From the IMG/VR virus record IMGVR_UViG_3300012936_000001, positions 103,119-167,118 of that record: 64,000 bases of DNA; one strand, given 5' to 3'. Made by a program: the position numbers and the translations under genes. Position 1 is the first letter of the stretch; each line of letters begins with the position of its first letter. This stretch comes from a virus. A model generated the notes under the pieces. It saw only the letters and a list, made by a program, of their open reading frames with translations, did not search any database and was not told the DNA's origin. Positions 34,108 through 42,067 of this stretch are shown one piece after another.

Positions 34108-35343
34108 ATGGATAAAATTAAGTTATTAAATGAATCAACCGGCGCGTTTAAAACATTAGTAGGCTCTGCAAAAGATAGTTTGGGTAATTTTTACGATGTT
34201 ATAAAAGCTAGTTTCAAAGGAGTATTTAGGTCTTTTATTTATTGGGCAAGAGTGCACTTTCCTTTGACGCCGTTCCGCTCCATGGAATCTTATAGAAATA
34301 TGGCAAGAAATTATGATCAGGACATGAACAGGATTTATGGAGAGTTAGATTCAGCAATGTCCAAAATGTCTGTTTCAAATGGGACCCTGATGTTAATGAA
34401 CCCTACGGCTGGCGTTGTATCAATGTTAGCAGATGCTAGTATTGGCTACAATACTGGTGATCTTGGTGATTGGTTTCAAGATCTTGGATTGCGAGATATA
34501 ATTTTCGATCGAAATTCAGTAACAAATTTTGAAGGCGCTTTTGGTTATCTAGATGAATCAAATCCGGATGCCCTGAAAGAAAGATTTGCAAAAATTACTG
34601 GTGTCGCATATCAGTCTGGTGGTGGCGATTACTTTAATTCTATATTCGGAAGCATTCAAAGGATTTTTCTTCTCGATCTAAAAAAAGATTCATATGATCG
34701 ACCTGGGAACATAATACTGGAGGCAGATGAGAATCAATCTTTGGATGAAATGAAAAAAGAACTTTTTCTAAAACACATGGAAATTATCGGTTTCTTTGAA
34801 ATGTTCGAAGCTGTAGCAGAAAAATTTACAGCTAGAAAAAAAGAATATGTACAGGAATTAATGGATAGCGTTGAAGAAGCAAATCGAATCGGCAGTGCTA
34901 TACTCGAATCAAAAACTCCAAAAGAATTTTCGGAACAAGTAACGCCACTTATAACTGCTTCAAAAAGCGAGATAACAAAAAAGCTTGATATCGCTGGTTT
35001 CGTTAAAATGTCAGAAGATGAATTTAAGAAATTAAAGCAAGACAAAAAGAATTATAAAGAAATAGCAAAAAAAGTTGGCCAAGGTCTGGATGGCAATGAA
35101 TTAGATGAAAAAATTATGGAGCATGTTTTTACGGCAGCGAGATCTGATTTTGCAAACGTGATTGGAGAATCAATGAAAAGTTCATATGATGAGTTGAAGG
35201 AGATAATAACAGGCAACTTAAATAAAACACAACAAAAATCAATTCAACAAACAGAAAACGGAAAAGCATATCTTGATTGGATGAACAAAACAATGAAAAA
35301 ACTCGACGATTCTTTAACAAATTCTGAATCTTTGCAAAAATAA
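34108..35343 (+). CDS. Unknown 411-aa helical protein with short leader
   Basis: The ATG at 34108 has TTGGAG upstream; a GTG at 34081 is less likely. N terminus DKIKLLNE before S fits the cleavage-like rule, as does ILE before A around residue 208. The rest is helical (SMESYRNMARNYDQDMNRIYGELDSAMSKM) with one hydrophobic patch (MLMNPTAGVVSMLADAS). Likely a virion protein of the internal class. Not recognised. Confidence 0.55.
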   Translation: MDKIKLLNESTGAFKTLVGSAKDSLGNFYDVIKASFKGVFRSFIYWARVHFPLTPFRSMESYRNMARNYDQDMNRIYGELDSAMSKMSVSNGTLMLMNPTAGVVSMLADASIGYNTGDLGDWFQDLGLRDIIFDRNSVTNFEGAFGYLDESNPDALKERFAKITGVAYQSGGGDYFNSIFGSIQRIFLLDLKKDSYDRPGNIILEADENQSLDEMKKELFLKHMEIIGFFEMFEAVAEKFTARKKEYVQELMDSVEEANRIGSAILESKTPKEFSEQVTPLITASKSEITKKLDIAGFVKMSEDEFKKLKQDKKNYKEIAKKVGQGLDGNELDEKIMEHVFTAARSDFANVIGESMKSSYDELKEIITGNLNKTQQKSIQQTENGKAYLDWMNKTMKKLDDSLTNSESLQK

Positions 35344-35360
35344 AGTAAAAGGAGTCAGAT

Positions 35361-35723
35361 ATGAATAAAAAAAGAACATGGGTACCAGAAATCTGCTACG
35401 AGGAATATGGAGAAGACACAATGACTGGCGGACTACCATTTATTCCAGTCCCAAAAGATAAAGAAATGCCCAATGTCATGTTTTTCTTTGGGTCTCAAGA
35501 AACCGGAGAGTTTGAACCTGATGCCGAGGGCAACGAGCAAGCCATTGTAGAAATGGAAGTCTATCAGTATGGTTGTATGAAATATCTTCAGCAGAATCTA
35601 GATGAGGAAACATTTGACAAGGTTCGAGTTGCCCTGGGATTGCAAACTCTAAACGAAGCAAGACAGGCCGGCAGCAAGATTTCAGAAAAGGTTCTAGACA
35701 ACGTCAAGTCTAAGCTTTCTTAA
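35361..35723 (+). CDS. Unknown 120-aa protein
   Basis: No known motif. Acidic (EYGEDTMTGGLPFIPVPKDKEMP) with a helical C-terminal half (KYLQQNLDEETFDKVRVALGL). AAAAGGAG precedes the ATG. Follows the 34108 gene and may be its partner. The next gene is preceded by a full promoter, which suggests this gene ends a transcription unit. Confidence 0.5.
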   Translation: MNKKRTWVPEICYEEYGEDTMTGGLPFIPVPKDKEMPNVMFFFGSQETGEFEPDAEGNEQAIVEMEVYQYGCMKYLQQNLDEETFDKVRVALGLQTLNEARQAGSKISEKVLDNVKSKLS

Positions 35724-35725
35724 AT

Positions 35726-35780
35726 TTGTAAAATCAAATTAAATTTGTTATAATCTCTTTGAACATTAGGGGAGATTATA
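35726..35780 (+). promoter_or_regulatory. Sigma70-like promoter with RBS-masking stem
   Basis: TTGTAA (35726-35731), 17-base spacer, TATAAT (35749-35754). The stem arms 35749-35758 (TATAATCTCT) and 35771-35780 (GGAGATTATA) pair over ten positions, with one G-U; the right arm contains part of the AGGGGAG ribosome-binding site for the gene at 35780. The left arm overlaps the -10 box and precedes the start, so only read-through transcripts hold both arms. Confidence 0.65.
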
Positions 35781-36553
35781 TGACCTATTTAGAAAAAAGC
35801 CATATTGAATCGGCTTGCAAAAAGATGAAAGGCTTCTACGACCAGTTGCAAAACCTATACTCTGACTTTGATCTAGACCTTGAAGAAAATAGAGGGAGAC
35901 GAAACATATTAATGTCTCAGCCCATGGAGCACTTTGTCGCCCAAGAACTACGTCCATTTTTTAAAGAGGTTATAAACGATGGCAGAACTGGCAAAGCTGA
36001 CATACTAATAAAAGACGGAGAGGTCGAAATAGAACTCGAGTGCAAACTGACATCTCCTCATTCTTCTGGCACGGTGGCTTTCCAATCGGACCATGAGACT
36101 CTTCAGAAGAAAGGGTCTTTGGATTACATTTATATCATCGCCAACGAAACATTTGATGGTTTCTGTGCTATACATTTTTCTGGATTAACAACAGAAGATT
36201 TTCGAGATCTGTCTACCGGAGCAAGAGGAAAAGTACAAATGTACAAATGGAAAGGAATGAAGAAAGCAAAAGTCCTCATGGGAGAAGTAATAAACAACAC
36301 GGATAAACTAATCACCGGGAAAACAGATCTTATTGGAAAAGTTTTTCGAAAAAACTGGGAAAAGTGTGACAAGTGGAAAAAAGCAAAAGAAAATCTTTCC
36401 GAAGGCCAAGTGTATGAAAGAAAAAAATTGCAAGGCCAAATAGAAAGATTGAATAAAAATACAAGCAACAGAATTAACAAGATCATGAAAGATATTAGAA
36501 TACTAGAGGAAAGAAATCCAAGCTACACAATCAATTTTGAGGCAATAAAATGA
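35780..36553 (+). CDS. Putative PD-(D/E)xK-like nuclease
   Basis: 257 aa from the ATG at 35780. A nuclease-like core: GKADILIKDGEVEIELECKLTSP holds an Asp, an ELECK triad (E-x-K) on the next strand, and an earlier Glu, as in restriction-endonuclease folds. The preceding FVAQELRPFFKEV helix fits the usual first helix. The C-terminal part is a coiled coil (KLQGQIERLNKNTSNRINKIMKDIRILEE). Could cleave host DNA, or be a restriction-like partner of the phage methyltransferases. The in-frame extension upstream is rejected because the RBS supports 35780. Confidence 0.55.
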   Translation: MTYLEKSHIESACKKMKGFYDQLQNLYSDFDLDLEENRGRRNILMSQPMEHFVAQELRPFFKEVINDGRTGKADILIKDGEVEIELECKLTSPHSSGTVAFQSDHETLQKKGSLDYIYIIANETFDGFCAIHFSGLTTEDFRDLSTGARGKVQMYKWKGMKKAKVLMGEVINNTDKLITGKTDLIGKVFRKNWEKCDKWKKAKENLSEGQVYERKKLQGQIERLNKNTSNRINKIMKDIRILEERNPSYTINFEAIK

Positions 36554-36744
36554 AAGCACACCCTACACTTATAGAAAAACTAATCAAGACATATGAAGTA
36601 TACTCCGGGTGGAGAGATCAGGCAAAATTAAAAAAAGCTTTGGCAGAACTTAATTTTGCGGTATATAAGAGACAAGACGGATTGGAAGTTTTGGTAGATA
36701 AAGACGAAATGGAAAAACTTCTTCGACAACAAGTTCAGGAATAA
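36550..36744 (+). CDS. Small unknown protein
   Basis: 64 aa, helical (AHPTLIEKLIKTYEVYSGWRDQAKLKKALAELNFAV), short beta hairpin near the end. ATGA overlap with the nuclease-like gene suggests co-translation. No known motif. Confidence 0.5.
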   Translation: MKAHPTLIEKLIKTYEVYSGWRDQAKLKKALAELNFAVYKRQDGLEVLVDKDEMEKLLRQQVQE

Positions 36745-36754
36745 GAGGTGCTGA

Positions 36755-37177
36755 GTGGAATACAACGTAGGGGAAATACTTTGGATTGTTTCTAACTCTC
36801 CCGGAATTGTTGTAGTAAGAGTCATTGAAGAAATTACAAAAAAAACTCTTTCGGGCACAAAGACAAGCTATATAGTCGAAGTACTCGGAAAGGATGATTC
36901 CGGATATGATTTGGAAAACATAAAGGGAAAGATTCACCGTTCAAAAGATGATGCAGTATCAACGATGATGGAAAACACTAGAAAAGCTATAGACAGCCTT
37001 GTTGCGCAACACGTGAAACTTATTGCAAGCCTGTGGAACACAGGTGAGAAAATCGCAGCTCCACCAGAATCAGCTCGAAACAATACACCATCAGCTGATA
37101 ATTATGAAGTTATAGAGTTAGAGAATGGTACAAAAGCAAGAATAAAAGTTTCAAACATCAAGGAGAAAATAGGATGA
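36755..37177 (+). CDS. SH3-like / beta-barrel protein, unknown
   Basis: 140 aa with GTG start at 36755 and GAGGTG upstream. N-terminal part YNVGEILWIVSNSPGIVVVRVIEEITKKTL ... YIVEVLGKD has the small beta-barrel pattern; the rest is a helix and a beta hairpin (IELENGTKARIKVS). Placed directly upstream of GroEL with one short gene between, but nothing shows a co-chaperonin. Confidence 0.5.
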   Translation: MEYNVGEILWIVSNSPGIVVVRVIEEITKKTLSGTKTSYIVEVLGKDDSGYDLENIKGKIHRSKDDAVSTMMENTRKAIDSLVAQHVKLIASLWNTGEKIAAPPESARNNTPSADNYEVIELENGTKARIKVSNIKEKIG

Positions 37178-37368
37178 GCGAACAAATAGTTAGCGGAACC
37201 CAACTACAGGATCTTCGCAGCCAAAAAGTTATTACAGAAAATGAAATCGCAATTGTCGAAGGTGACTTGATACTGGCAAAAAATGTTCTCACCCAAGAGA
37301 GAAGAATTATTGGAAAGAAAAACGAAGTCATCAAAGAATCAAACGAGAGAAGAATTCTAAAAGGATAA
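37174..37368 (+). CDS. Small coiled-coil protein
   Basis: 64 aa, helical and charged throughout (LRSQKVITENEIAIVEGDLILAKNVL). Overlaps the preceding stop by 4 bases and precedes the chaperonin gene by 5 bases. Size and position do not match GroES. Unknown. Confidence 0.45.
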   Translation: MSEQIVSGTQLQDLRSQKVITENEIAIVEGDLILAKNVLTQERRIIGKKNEVIKESNERRILKG

Positions 37369-37373
37369 AATAT

Positions 37374-38981
37374 ATGAGTGAAGATGTCACATCAAAAAAA
37401 ATTCTATTTGAAGAAGATGCAAGGTCAGAGCTTCTAGAAGGGGTTTCTAAATTAGCGCAGGCTGTAAGTACAACCATGGGGCCTGGTGGCCTCAACGTTG
37501 TTATCGAAAGGCCAGGCATGGTTCCTGTTCTAACAAAAGATGGTGTGACTGTAGCCAAAGCTGTCAATCTAAAAAATGAAATGCAAAACCTTGGAGTCCA
37601 ACTAGTAAAAGAAGCAGCACAAGGTTCTGCAGAAATTGCAGGAGATGGAACCACAACAGCGACAGTTTTGGCTCATTCTATTTTTTCTCGAGGGCTCAGA
37701 GCCATCAATGCCGGTCATAACCCTGTACAAGTTCGCAACGGAATAAAGGCTGCGACTGAATGCGTAATTCAGGATCTGGTTGCAAAATCAAAAAAGATCG
37801 AATCGGACAATGAAATTATTGATGTTGGTACTATCTCTGCAAACGGCGAACAAGAAATAGGGGAACTCTTATGCAAGGCAATGAATGCTGTCGGTATGGA
37901 CGGGGTGATTGCAGTAGAAGAAGCGAAGGGTTTCAAGACTAGTCTAACCACAATGGAAGGCCTACGCCTAAACCGGGGGTTCATCTCTCCGTATTTTATC
38001 AATGATTCCGCAAAGGGAGTTTGTGTACTTGAAAAACCGTTGGTTCTTCTGGCAAATAAGACAATACGAAATATCAAAGAGATTCTTCCCATCCTTGAAA
38101 AGGTTCACCAGATGCAAAGATCTCTGTTAATAGTTGCAGAAGAAGTAGAAGGCGAAGCTTTGAATGCTCTAGTTCTTAATAACACAAAGGGAATCCTGAA
38201 ATGTTGTGTTATCAGAGCGCCGGAGTTCGGCCAAGGAAGAATTCAGACAATGGATGATCTTGCTCTTTTGCTTGGGACAGAAGTCATATCTTCTTCTGAT
38301 GAAAATTCAATAGCCGGTTTTGATTGCAGCGCACTCGGAACATGTACGAAAATTACTATTAGCAGAAATGAAACAGTGGTTATCGGATCTAATTGTGATG
38401 CCAAAGATCTAAGAGATAGAGCACGAGAACTACGAGAATACATCGAAAGCTCAATATTGTCACCAGACGAGGAGTCTGTTCAAAGAAGAAGGCTAGCCAG
38501 ATTGTCTGGTGGTGTAGCCATATTACGGGTTGGAGGATCAACCGAGGCAGAACTTCGCGAAAGAAAAGACCGAGTGGAAGATGCGTTGCATGCAACTCGG
38601 GCTGCAGTATCTTCTGGTATCTTGCCAGGCGGTGGAACTGCTTTGCTACGATCAGCCGAGAGATATAGAAACACGAAACACTCAGGAAAAGATGCAACAG
38701 CCGACTGGAAGATTGGCTTCAATATCGTGATTGACGCATGTAAAGACCCTATATACAAATTAACAAAGAACGCTGGACAAGTACCGGAACTTATAATCGC
38801 AAAGACTCTTGAACTCAAGGCTTCAATGGGCTTCGACGCAAGGAAAGAAGAGTGGGTTAACCTTATAGACGCAGGAATAATAGACCCAACATTGGTCGTA
38901 ACGTCAGCTTTACGACACGCTACTTCTGCAGCAGATAATCTCCTATCTGTTGCTTGTGCAATGACTATTGAAAAAAATTAA
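37374..38981 (+). CDS. groEL: GroEL-type chaperonin
   Basis: 535 aa. Full-length group I chaperonin: VSTTMGPGGLNVVIER, TKDGVTVAKAV, EIAGDGTTTATVLA (ATP-binding loop), ARLSGGVAILRVGGSTE, and GILPGGGTALLR all match. The C-terminal GGM tail of bacterial GroEL is missing. No GroES-like gene in the window, so it may use host GroES or an out-of-window partner. Phage GroEL (as in some Pseudomonas jumbo phages) folds phage proteins. Likely cotranscribed with the small genes before it. Confidence 0.95.
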   Translation: MSEDVTSKKILFEEDARSELLEGVSKLAQAVSTTMGPGGLNVVIERPGMVPVLTKDGVTVAKAVNLKNEMQNLGVQLVKEAAQGSAEIAGDGTTTATVLAHSIFSRGLRAINAGHNPVQVRNGIKAATECVIQDLVAKSKKIESDNEIIDVGTISANGEQEIGELLCKAMNAVGMDGVIAVEEAKGFKTSLTTMEGLRLNRGFISPYFINDSAKGVCVLEKPLVLLANKTIRNIKEILPILEKVHQMQRSLLIVAEEVEGEALNALVLNNTKGILKCCVIRAPEFGQGRIQTMDDLALLLGTEVISSSDENSIAGFDCSALGTCTKITISRNETVVIGSNCDAKDLRDRARELREYIESSILSPDEESVQRRRLARLSGGVAILRVGGSTEAELRERKDRVEDALHATRAAVSSGILPGGGTALLRSAERYRNTKHSGKDATADWKIGFNIVIDACKDPIYKLTKNAGQVPELIIAKTLELKASMGFDARKEEWVNLIDAGIIDPTLVVTSALRHATSAADNLLSVACAMTIEKN

Positions 38982-38987
38982 TTTTTT

Positions 38988-39053
38988 TTGAAAAAACTGT
39001 GTACTCCGATTAAAATGTGATTAAATTACTTAAGCAAAGTCATTCAATCGGAG
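38988..39053 (+). promoter_or_regulatory. Promoter with RBS-masking arms before the sigma gene
   Basis: TTGAAA (38988-38993), 17-base spacer, TAAAAT (39011-39016). CTCCGATT (39004-39011) can pair with AATCGGAG (39046-39053), which holds the sigma gene's RBS CGGAGGG. The left arm lies just before and at the -10, so a local transcript would not contain it. Same plan as loci at 6558, 8664 and 35726. Confidence 0.6.
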
Positions 39054-39058
39054 GGAAC

Positions 39059-39805
39059 ATGAACGATTCTGTCAAAGCGTATACAAAATCTGCTACGCGT
39101 CACAAATTATTAACCAAAGAGCAAGAGCAAGACCTTGCACGACGAATGTCAAATGGGTGTGTTAAGTCTCGAGATAAGCTTATATCATCTAATCTCAGGC
39201 TCGCTTTGTCGGTTGCGAATAAGTACCGAGGTTCAAAAGTCTCTATGGAAGACCTGATCCAAGAAGCCAACGTAGGTCTTATACGGGCTGTCGATCGGTT
39301 CGACCATAAGAAAGGATTCCGATTCTCAACGTATGCAATCTGGTGGATTCGACAAGCGGTAAAAAGATTTATTGCTTCACAGTCGCATGTTAAGTTTCCT
39401 ACAGGTTCTCGTCATACTATCTGGAAGATCAATAACGCCCGCAAAGAATACGAGCTCGAGTTCGGAGTGATGCCTTCAGATGGAGAGGTAGCTGAAATTC
39501 TTGGGCTAGATGCAAAACTCGTATCTGATCTTCGGTTCGGAATGCAATGGCCTGTTGATATCGATAAACCCATGGGAGATGAATCTGGCGCGAGAACCTT
39601 TGGAGACACATTGGTCGACGAAAATGCAGTCAACATCGAAGAAGAACTTGATAATCAAAAGTTACTTCAGATTATTCGAAATGCTTTTGCATCGTTGAAG
39701 CCCCAAGAGGAAAAAGTGCTGCGACTAAGATTTGGAATAAGCGAACACGAAGAGGATTTATCAATAACAAAAAAAGAATACAACAAAATCAAGGAGGGCA
39801 AATAA
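39059..39805 (+). CDS. Sigma-70 family RNA polymerase sigma factor lacking region 4.2
   Basis: 248 aa from the ATG at 39059 (CGGAGGG upstream). Regions 2.1-2.4 are strong: NLRLALSVANKYRG, MEDLIQEANVGLIRAVDRFD, GFRFSTYAIWWIRQAVKRFI. Region 3 follows (EVAEILGLD), and the chain ends near the start of region 4 (ASLKPQEEKVLRLRFGISEHEEDLSITKKEY), with no helix-turn-helix 4.2 after it. The next gene, in another frame, holds a helix-turn-helix-like segment. Directs phage-promoter transcription with host core polymerase. Frame ends at a clear TAA. Confidence 0.9.
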   Translation: MNDSVKAYTKSATRHKLLTKEQEQDLARRMSNGCVKSRDKLISSNLRLALSVANKYRGSKVSMEDLIQEANVGLIRAVDRFDHKKGFRFSTYAIWWIRQAVKRFIASQSHVKFPTGSRHTIWKINNARKEYELEFGVMPSDGEVAEILGLDAKLVSDLRFGMQWPVDIDKPMGDESGARTFGDTLVDENAVNIEEELDNQKLLQIIRNAFASLKPQEEKVLRLRFGISEHEEDLSITKKEYNKIKEGK

Positions 39806-39806
39806 T

Positions 39807-40064
39807 ATGCCAATGCCAAAAGGAAAAAAACATACACATGGATATGCAACTGTCTCCGGAGTAGGAAAGGGCTTTCGGGAGATTGCCGAGCAGATGACAA
39901 GTGAAGGAAAAAAGATGAATCATGCGACAGCAAGAAATTATTTTTTGCGAGCAATGGAGAAATTAGCTAAGCCACTGTCCGAATATTCTGGCCGATCAGC
40001 AAATGATATTGCTTCAGACGTAAGATTTCAAACAGCAGTAGCAGACCTTTTGAGAAATAAATAA
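39807..40064 (+). CDS. Possible separately encoded sigma region 4.2-like protein
   Basis: 85 aa. FREIAEQMTSEGKKMNHATARNYFLRAMEKLAKPL resembles a region 4.2 helix-turn-helix: a helix, a turn and a recognition helix with T-A-R-N ... K-L. The gene starts one base after the sigma stop in the +1 frame. It could be a split sigma domain, or a small DNA-binding regulator of its own. Ends with a one-base overlap to the next gene. Confidence 0.5.
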   Translation: MPMPKGKKHTHGYATVSGVGKGFREIAEQMTSEGKKMNHATARNYFLRAMEKLAKPLSEYSGRSANDIASDVRFQTAVADLLRNK

Positions 40065-40351
40065 TGAACGTCTTTGGCCTTATCAAGAACGACCTAATGT
40101 CTTTGTCAATACAGACTGAATTACTAGAACTTTTAGACTGGAACGAAGAGGCATTAGAGGTATTTGTCCTACATGTATCGCAAATTATTAATGGTCTCAT
40201 GATTGTACAAGATAATTATAATTTACAGCTTGATAGCATTAGGAGAAAAATCTCTGACATGTCTGACGATAAGGCTGCAGATTTAGTAATAAAACTTATT
40301 CGAAATCATGAAGAGGAAATAATAAACTTTGAAAAGGAGAAATCAAATTGA
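40064..40351 (+). CDS. Unknown 95-aa protein
   Basis: Helical throughout, acidic (SIQTELLELLDWNEEALEVFVLHVSQIINGLMI). Overlaps the next gene's TTG by 4 bases. No motif recognised. Confidence 0.45.
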   Translation: MNVFGLIKNDLMSLSIQTELLELLDWNEEALEVFVLHVSQIINGLMIVQDNYNLQLDSIRRKISDMSDDKAADLVIKLIRNHEEEIINFEKEKSN

Positions 40352-40608
40352 GTAAGAAAATTGAATGGGTGTACTTTTCCAAAAGAAGAAACATAGACTT
40401 GGTAGAACTTATAAAAAAAGGACAGTGCCAGTCTTATGAAGAATTATGTAAAATTTGTGAAGTGTATCAAGTAATACCTCCTACGATTAGCGAGTGGCAA
40501 ATATGTGAATCACAAGCTTTACCAAAACCAAAGGTTGTCCCTTCCAAGAAGCCCGAGACAAAAAAACCTACAAAAAGGACGACAAGGGCCAGGAAAGCAA
40601 AATCATGA
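40348..40608 (+). CDS. Unknown 86-aa protein with basic tail
   Basis: TTG start at 40348 overlapping the upstream stop, GGAG upstream. Folded-looking N half (SYEELCKICEVYQVIPPTISEWQICES) and a Lys/Arg/Pro/Thr-rich tail (KKPETKKPTKRTTRARKAKS) that could bind nucleic acid. No family recognised. Confidence 0.45.
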   Translation: MSKKIEWVYFSKRRNIDLVELIKKGQCQSYEELCKICEVYQVIPPTISEWQICESQALPKPKVVPSKKPETKKPTKRTTRARKAKS

Positions 40609-40766
40609 GACAAATTTTAATTCCAATACTTTATGCGTTCTGCATAATAAACTGCATCAATATGGGAATCTGTATTGGCATCGGGAATTATTCGAGTGCT
40701 TTGTTTGCTTTTGGGTGTTTTGCACTGTGCGGGTACGGCATTTGGTCAGACAAAAAAAGAGGATAA
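40605..40766 (+). CDS. Small two-span membrane protein
   Basis: 53 aa from the ATG at 40605 (ATGA overlap with the previous gene). Two hydrophobic segments, ILIPILYAFCIINCINM and ALFAFGCFALCGYGIWS, and a short basic end (DKKRG). Ends one base before the deformylase start. Function unknown. Confidence 0.5.
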   Translation: MRQILIPILYAFCIINCINMGICIGIGNYSSALFAFGCFALCGYGIWSDKKRG

Positions 40767-40767
40767 T

Positions 40768-41310
40768 ATGTACAGAAAGATTATACAGTTTCCAAATAAA
40801 AGACTGCGTACGAAAACTAAAAAGGTGGAGAATTTTGAATCCATTCAAAATATCGTAAAAGACATGGTCGATACATGTAATGTTGAAATGGCTGTAGGGC
40901 TCGCCGCGAATCAAATAGGGTATGATAGGTCAATTGTCGTTATAGACATAGCCAAATCTGGAGCACAACAAACTATCCAAGGTTGTGAAATAAACCCTAA
41001 TTTTTTGGTAATCTGTAATCCAAAATTATCTGTAGATGGCGAAGACCGGGCATGGCAGGAAGAATGTTTGTCGTTATCAGGTGTTCAGGGAAAAGTAACC
41101 CGGAAGTCGAATGCAAAAATAAAATATCAGAATGAAAACGGAGAACATAAAGAACTCGAGGCCAAGTGGCCATTCTCCGGAGTGTTACAGCACGAGTGCG
41201 ATCATTTAGAAGGTATCACCTTTAATTTTAGAATGAGAAAATATGCTGCACAAAGAATGATAAATAAATTATACAAATCTAGAAAATTGAATTCAAGGGG
41301 GAAAAAATGA
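40768..41310 (+). CDS. def: Peptide deformylase
   Basis: 180 aa. Removes the N-formyl group from new proteins. All three family motifs are present: GLAANQIG (motif I), EECLS (motif II, metal Cys) and QHECDHLEG (motif III with HExDH-type metal ligands). The ATG at 40768 is preceded by AGAGGA; the longer open frame back to 40675 covers the small membrane gene in another frame. Phage deformylases (as in cyanophages) are common auxiliary genes. Confidence 0.94.
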   Translation: MYRKIIQFPNKRLRTKTKKVENFESIQNIVKDMVDTCNVEMAVGLAANQIGYDRSIVVIDIAKSGAQQTIQGCEINPNFLVICNPKLSVDGEDRAWQEECLSLSGVQGKVTRKSNAKIKYQNENGEHKELEAKWPFSGVLQHECDHLEGITFNFRMRKYAAQRMINKLYKSRKLNSRGKK

Positions 41311-41591
41311 AATCAGCTCTAGACATCGGGCCTTTTGGACGAGCTCGTAAAATAATTCATGGTACTGCGCAAAATATGGCTAGAGGGTTCGAGTTTCAGA
41401 ACCTTATAAAAAAACTAGAGGAAGCAAACGAGCTCATGGAAAAGTGCGAAAGTGAGATGGAGAAAAAATTAACACAGTTAGTTATAGATCAGTTAGAAGA
41501 AAGGATTAACCAAATGATAATTCCACCGGACATGGCAAATGAATTCAGAAACAAAAAACAGGATGATAAAATACCTGGAAAGGCATTATGA
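41307..41591 (+). CDS. Unknown helical 94-aa protein
   Basis: Coiled-coil-like middle (NLIKKLEEANELMEKCESEMEKKLTQLVIDQLEERI). Overlaps the deformylase stop (ATGA-type) and the next gene by 53 bases. Not recognised. Confidence 0.45.
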   Translation: MKSALDIGPFGRARKIIHGTAQNMARGFEFQNLIKKLEEANELMEKCESEMEKKLTQLVIDQLEERINQMIIPPDMANEFRNKKQDDKIPGKAL

Positions 41592-41778
41592 AAATATGTC
41601 GACGAAAGAGCAGACAGAATGCCTGAATAGAATACTACAAAGAATATTAGGATCCAAGGGCAATTTTTTTGAAGAAGATCAACTGTTAGAAATGGTTGAA
41701 GAACTGAAAAAGGAGAAATGGACAATAGCCTCAATTCTTGCGCACATGGACCTGATAGACTATGAGGATAGAACATGA
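41539..41778 (+). CDS. Unknown 79-aa protein
   Basis: Helical, charged (MIKYLERHYENMSTKEQ, LEMVEELKKEKW). An alternative ATG at 41563 would cut the overlap with the preceding gene to 29 bases; neither start has a strong RBS. Its end overlaps the next gene by 4 bases. Confidence 0.4.
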   Translation: MNSETKNRMIKYLERHYENMSTKEQTECLNRILQRILGSKGNFFEEDQLLEMVEELKKEKWTIASILAHMDLIDYEDRT

Positions 41779-42014
41779 GCAACGTTATATATCTAGAAAA
41801 ATACATAAAAAAAGAAGAAGAAAAAGAAGACGCTTTGGATAACTACATCGACGTTCTATCACTCTCTACAGACGAAATACTTGCCACTTTAGTTTGCCGG
41901 TTGAGAGGTGAGATTTTCAATGGACATCTTAAGACCGAGAATCTTATCTTGGAAGCAAAGGCAAGAATAAAAATGTTAGATTCTGTGTGCAATACAATAG
42001 AAAAATCCCAGTAG
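41775..42014 (+). CDS. Unknown 79-aa protein
   Basis: Acidic N-terminal helix (YIKKEEEKEDALDNYIDVLSL) then a helical tail. ATGA overlap with the previous gene. No motif. Confidence 0.4.
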   Translation: MSNVIYLEKYIKKEEEKEDALDNYIDVLSLSTDEILATLVCRLRGEIFNGHLKTENLILEAKARIKMLDSVCNTIEKSQ

Positions 42015-42067
42015 ATTATTAGGAGGCAAGTACTTATTAAATAAGGGGCTTTTTTGGGAGAGAGGAA

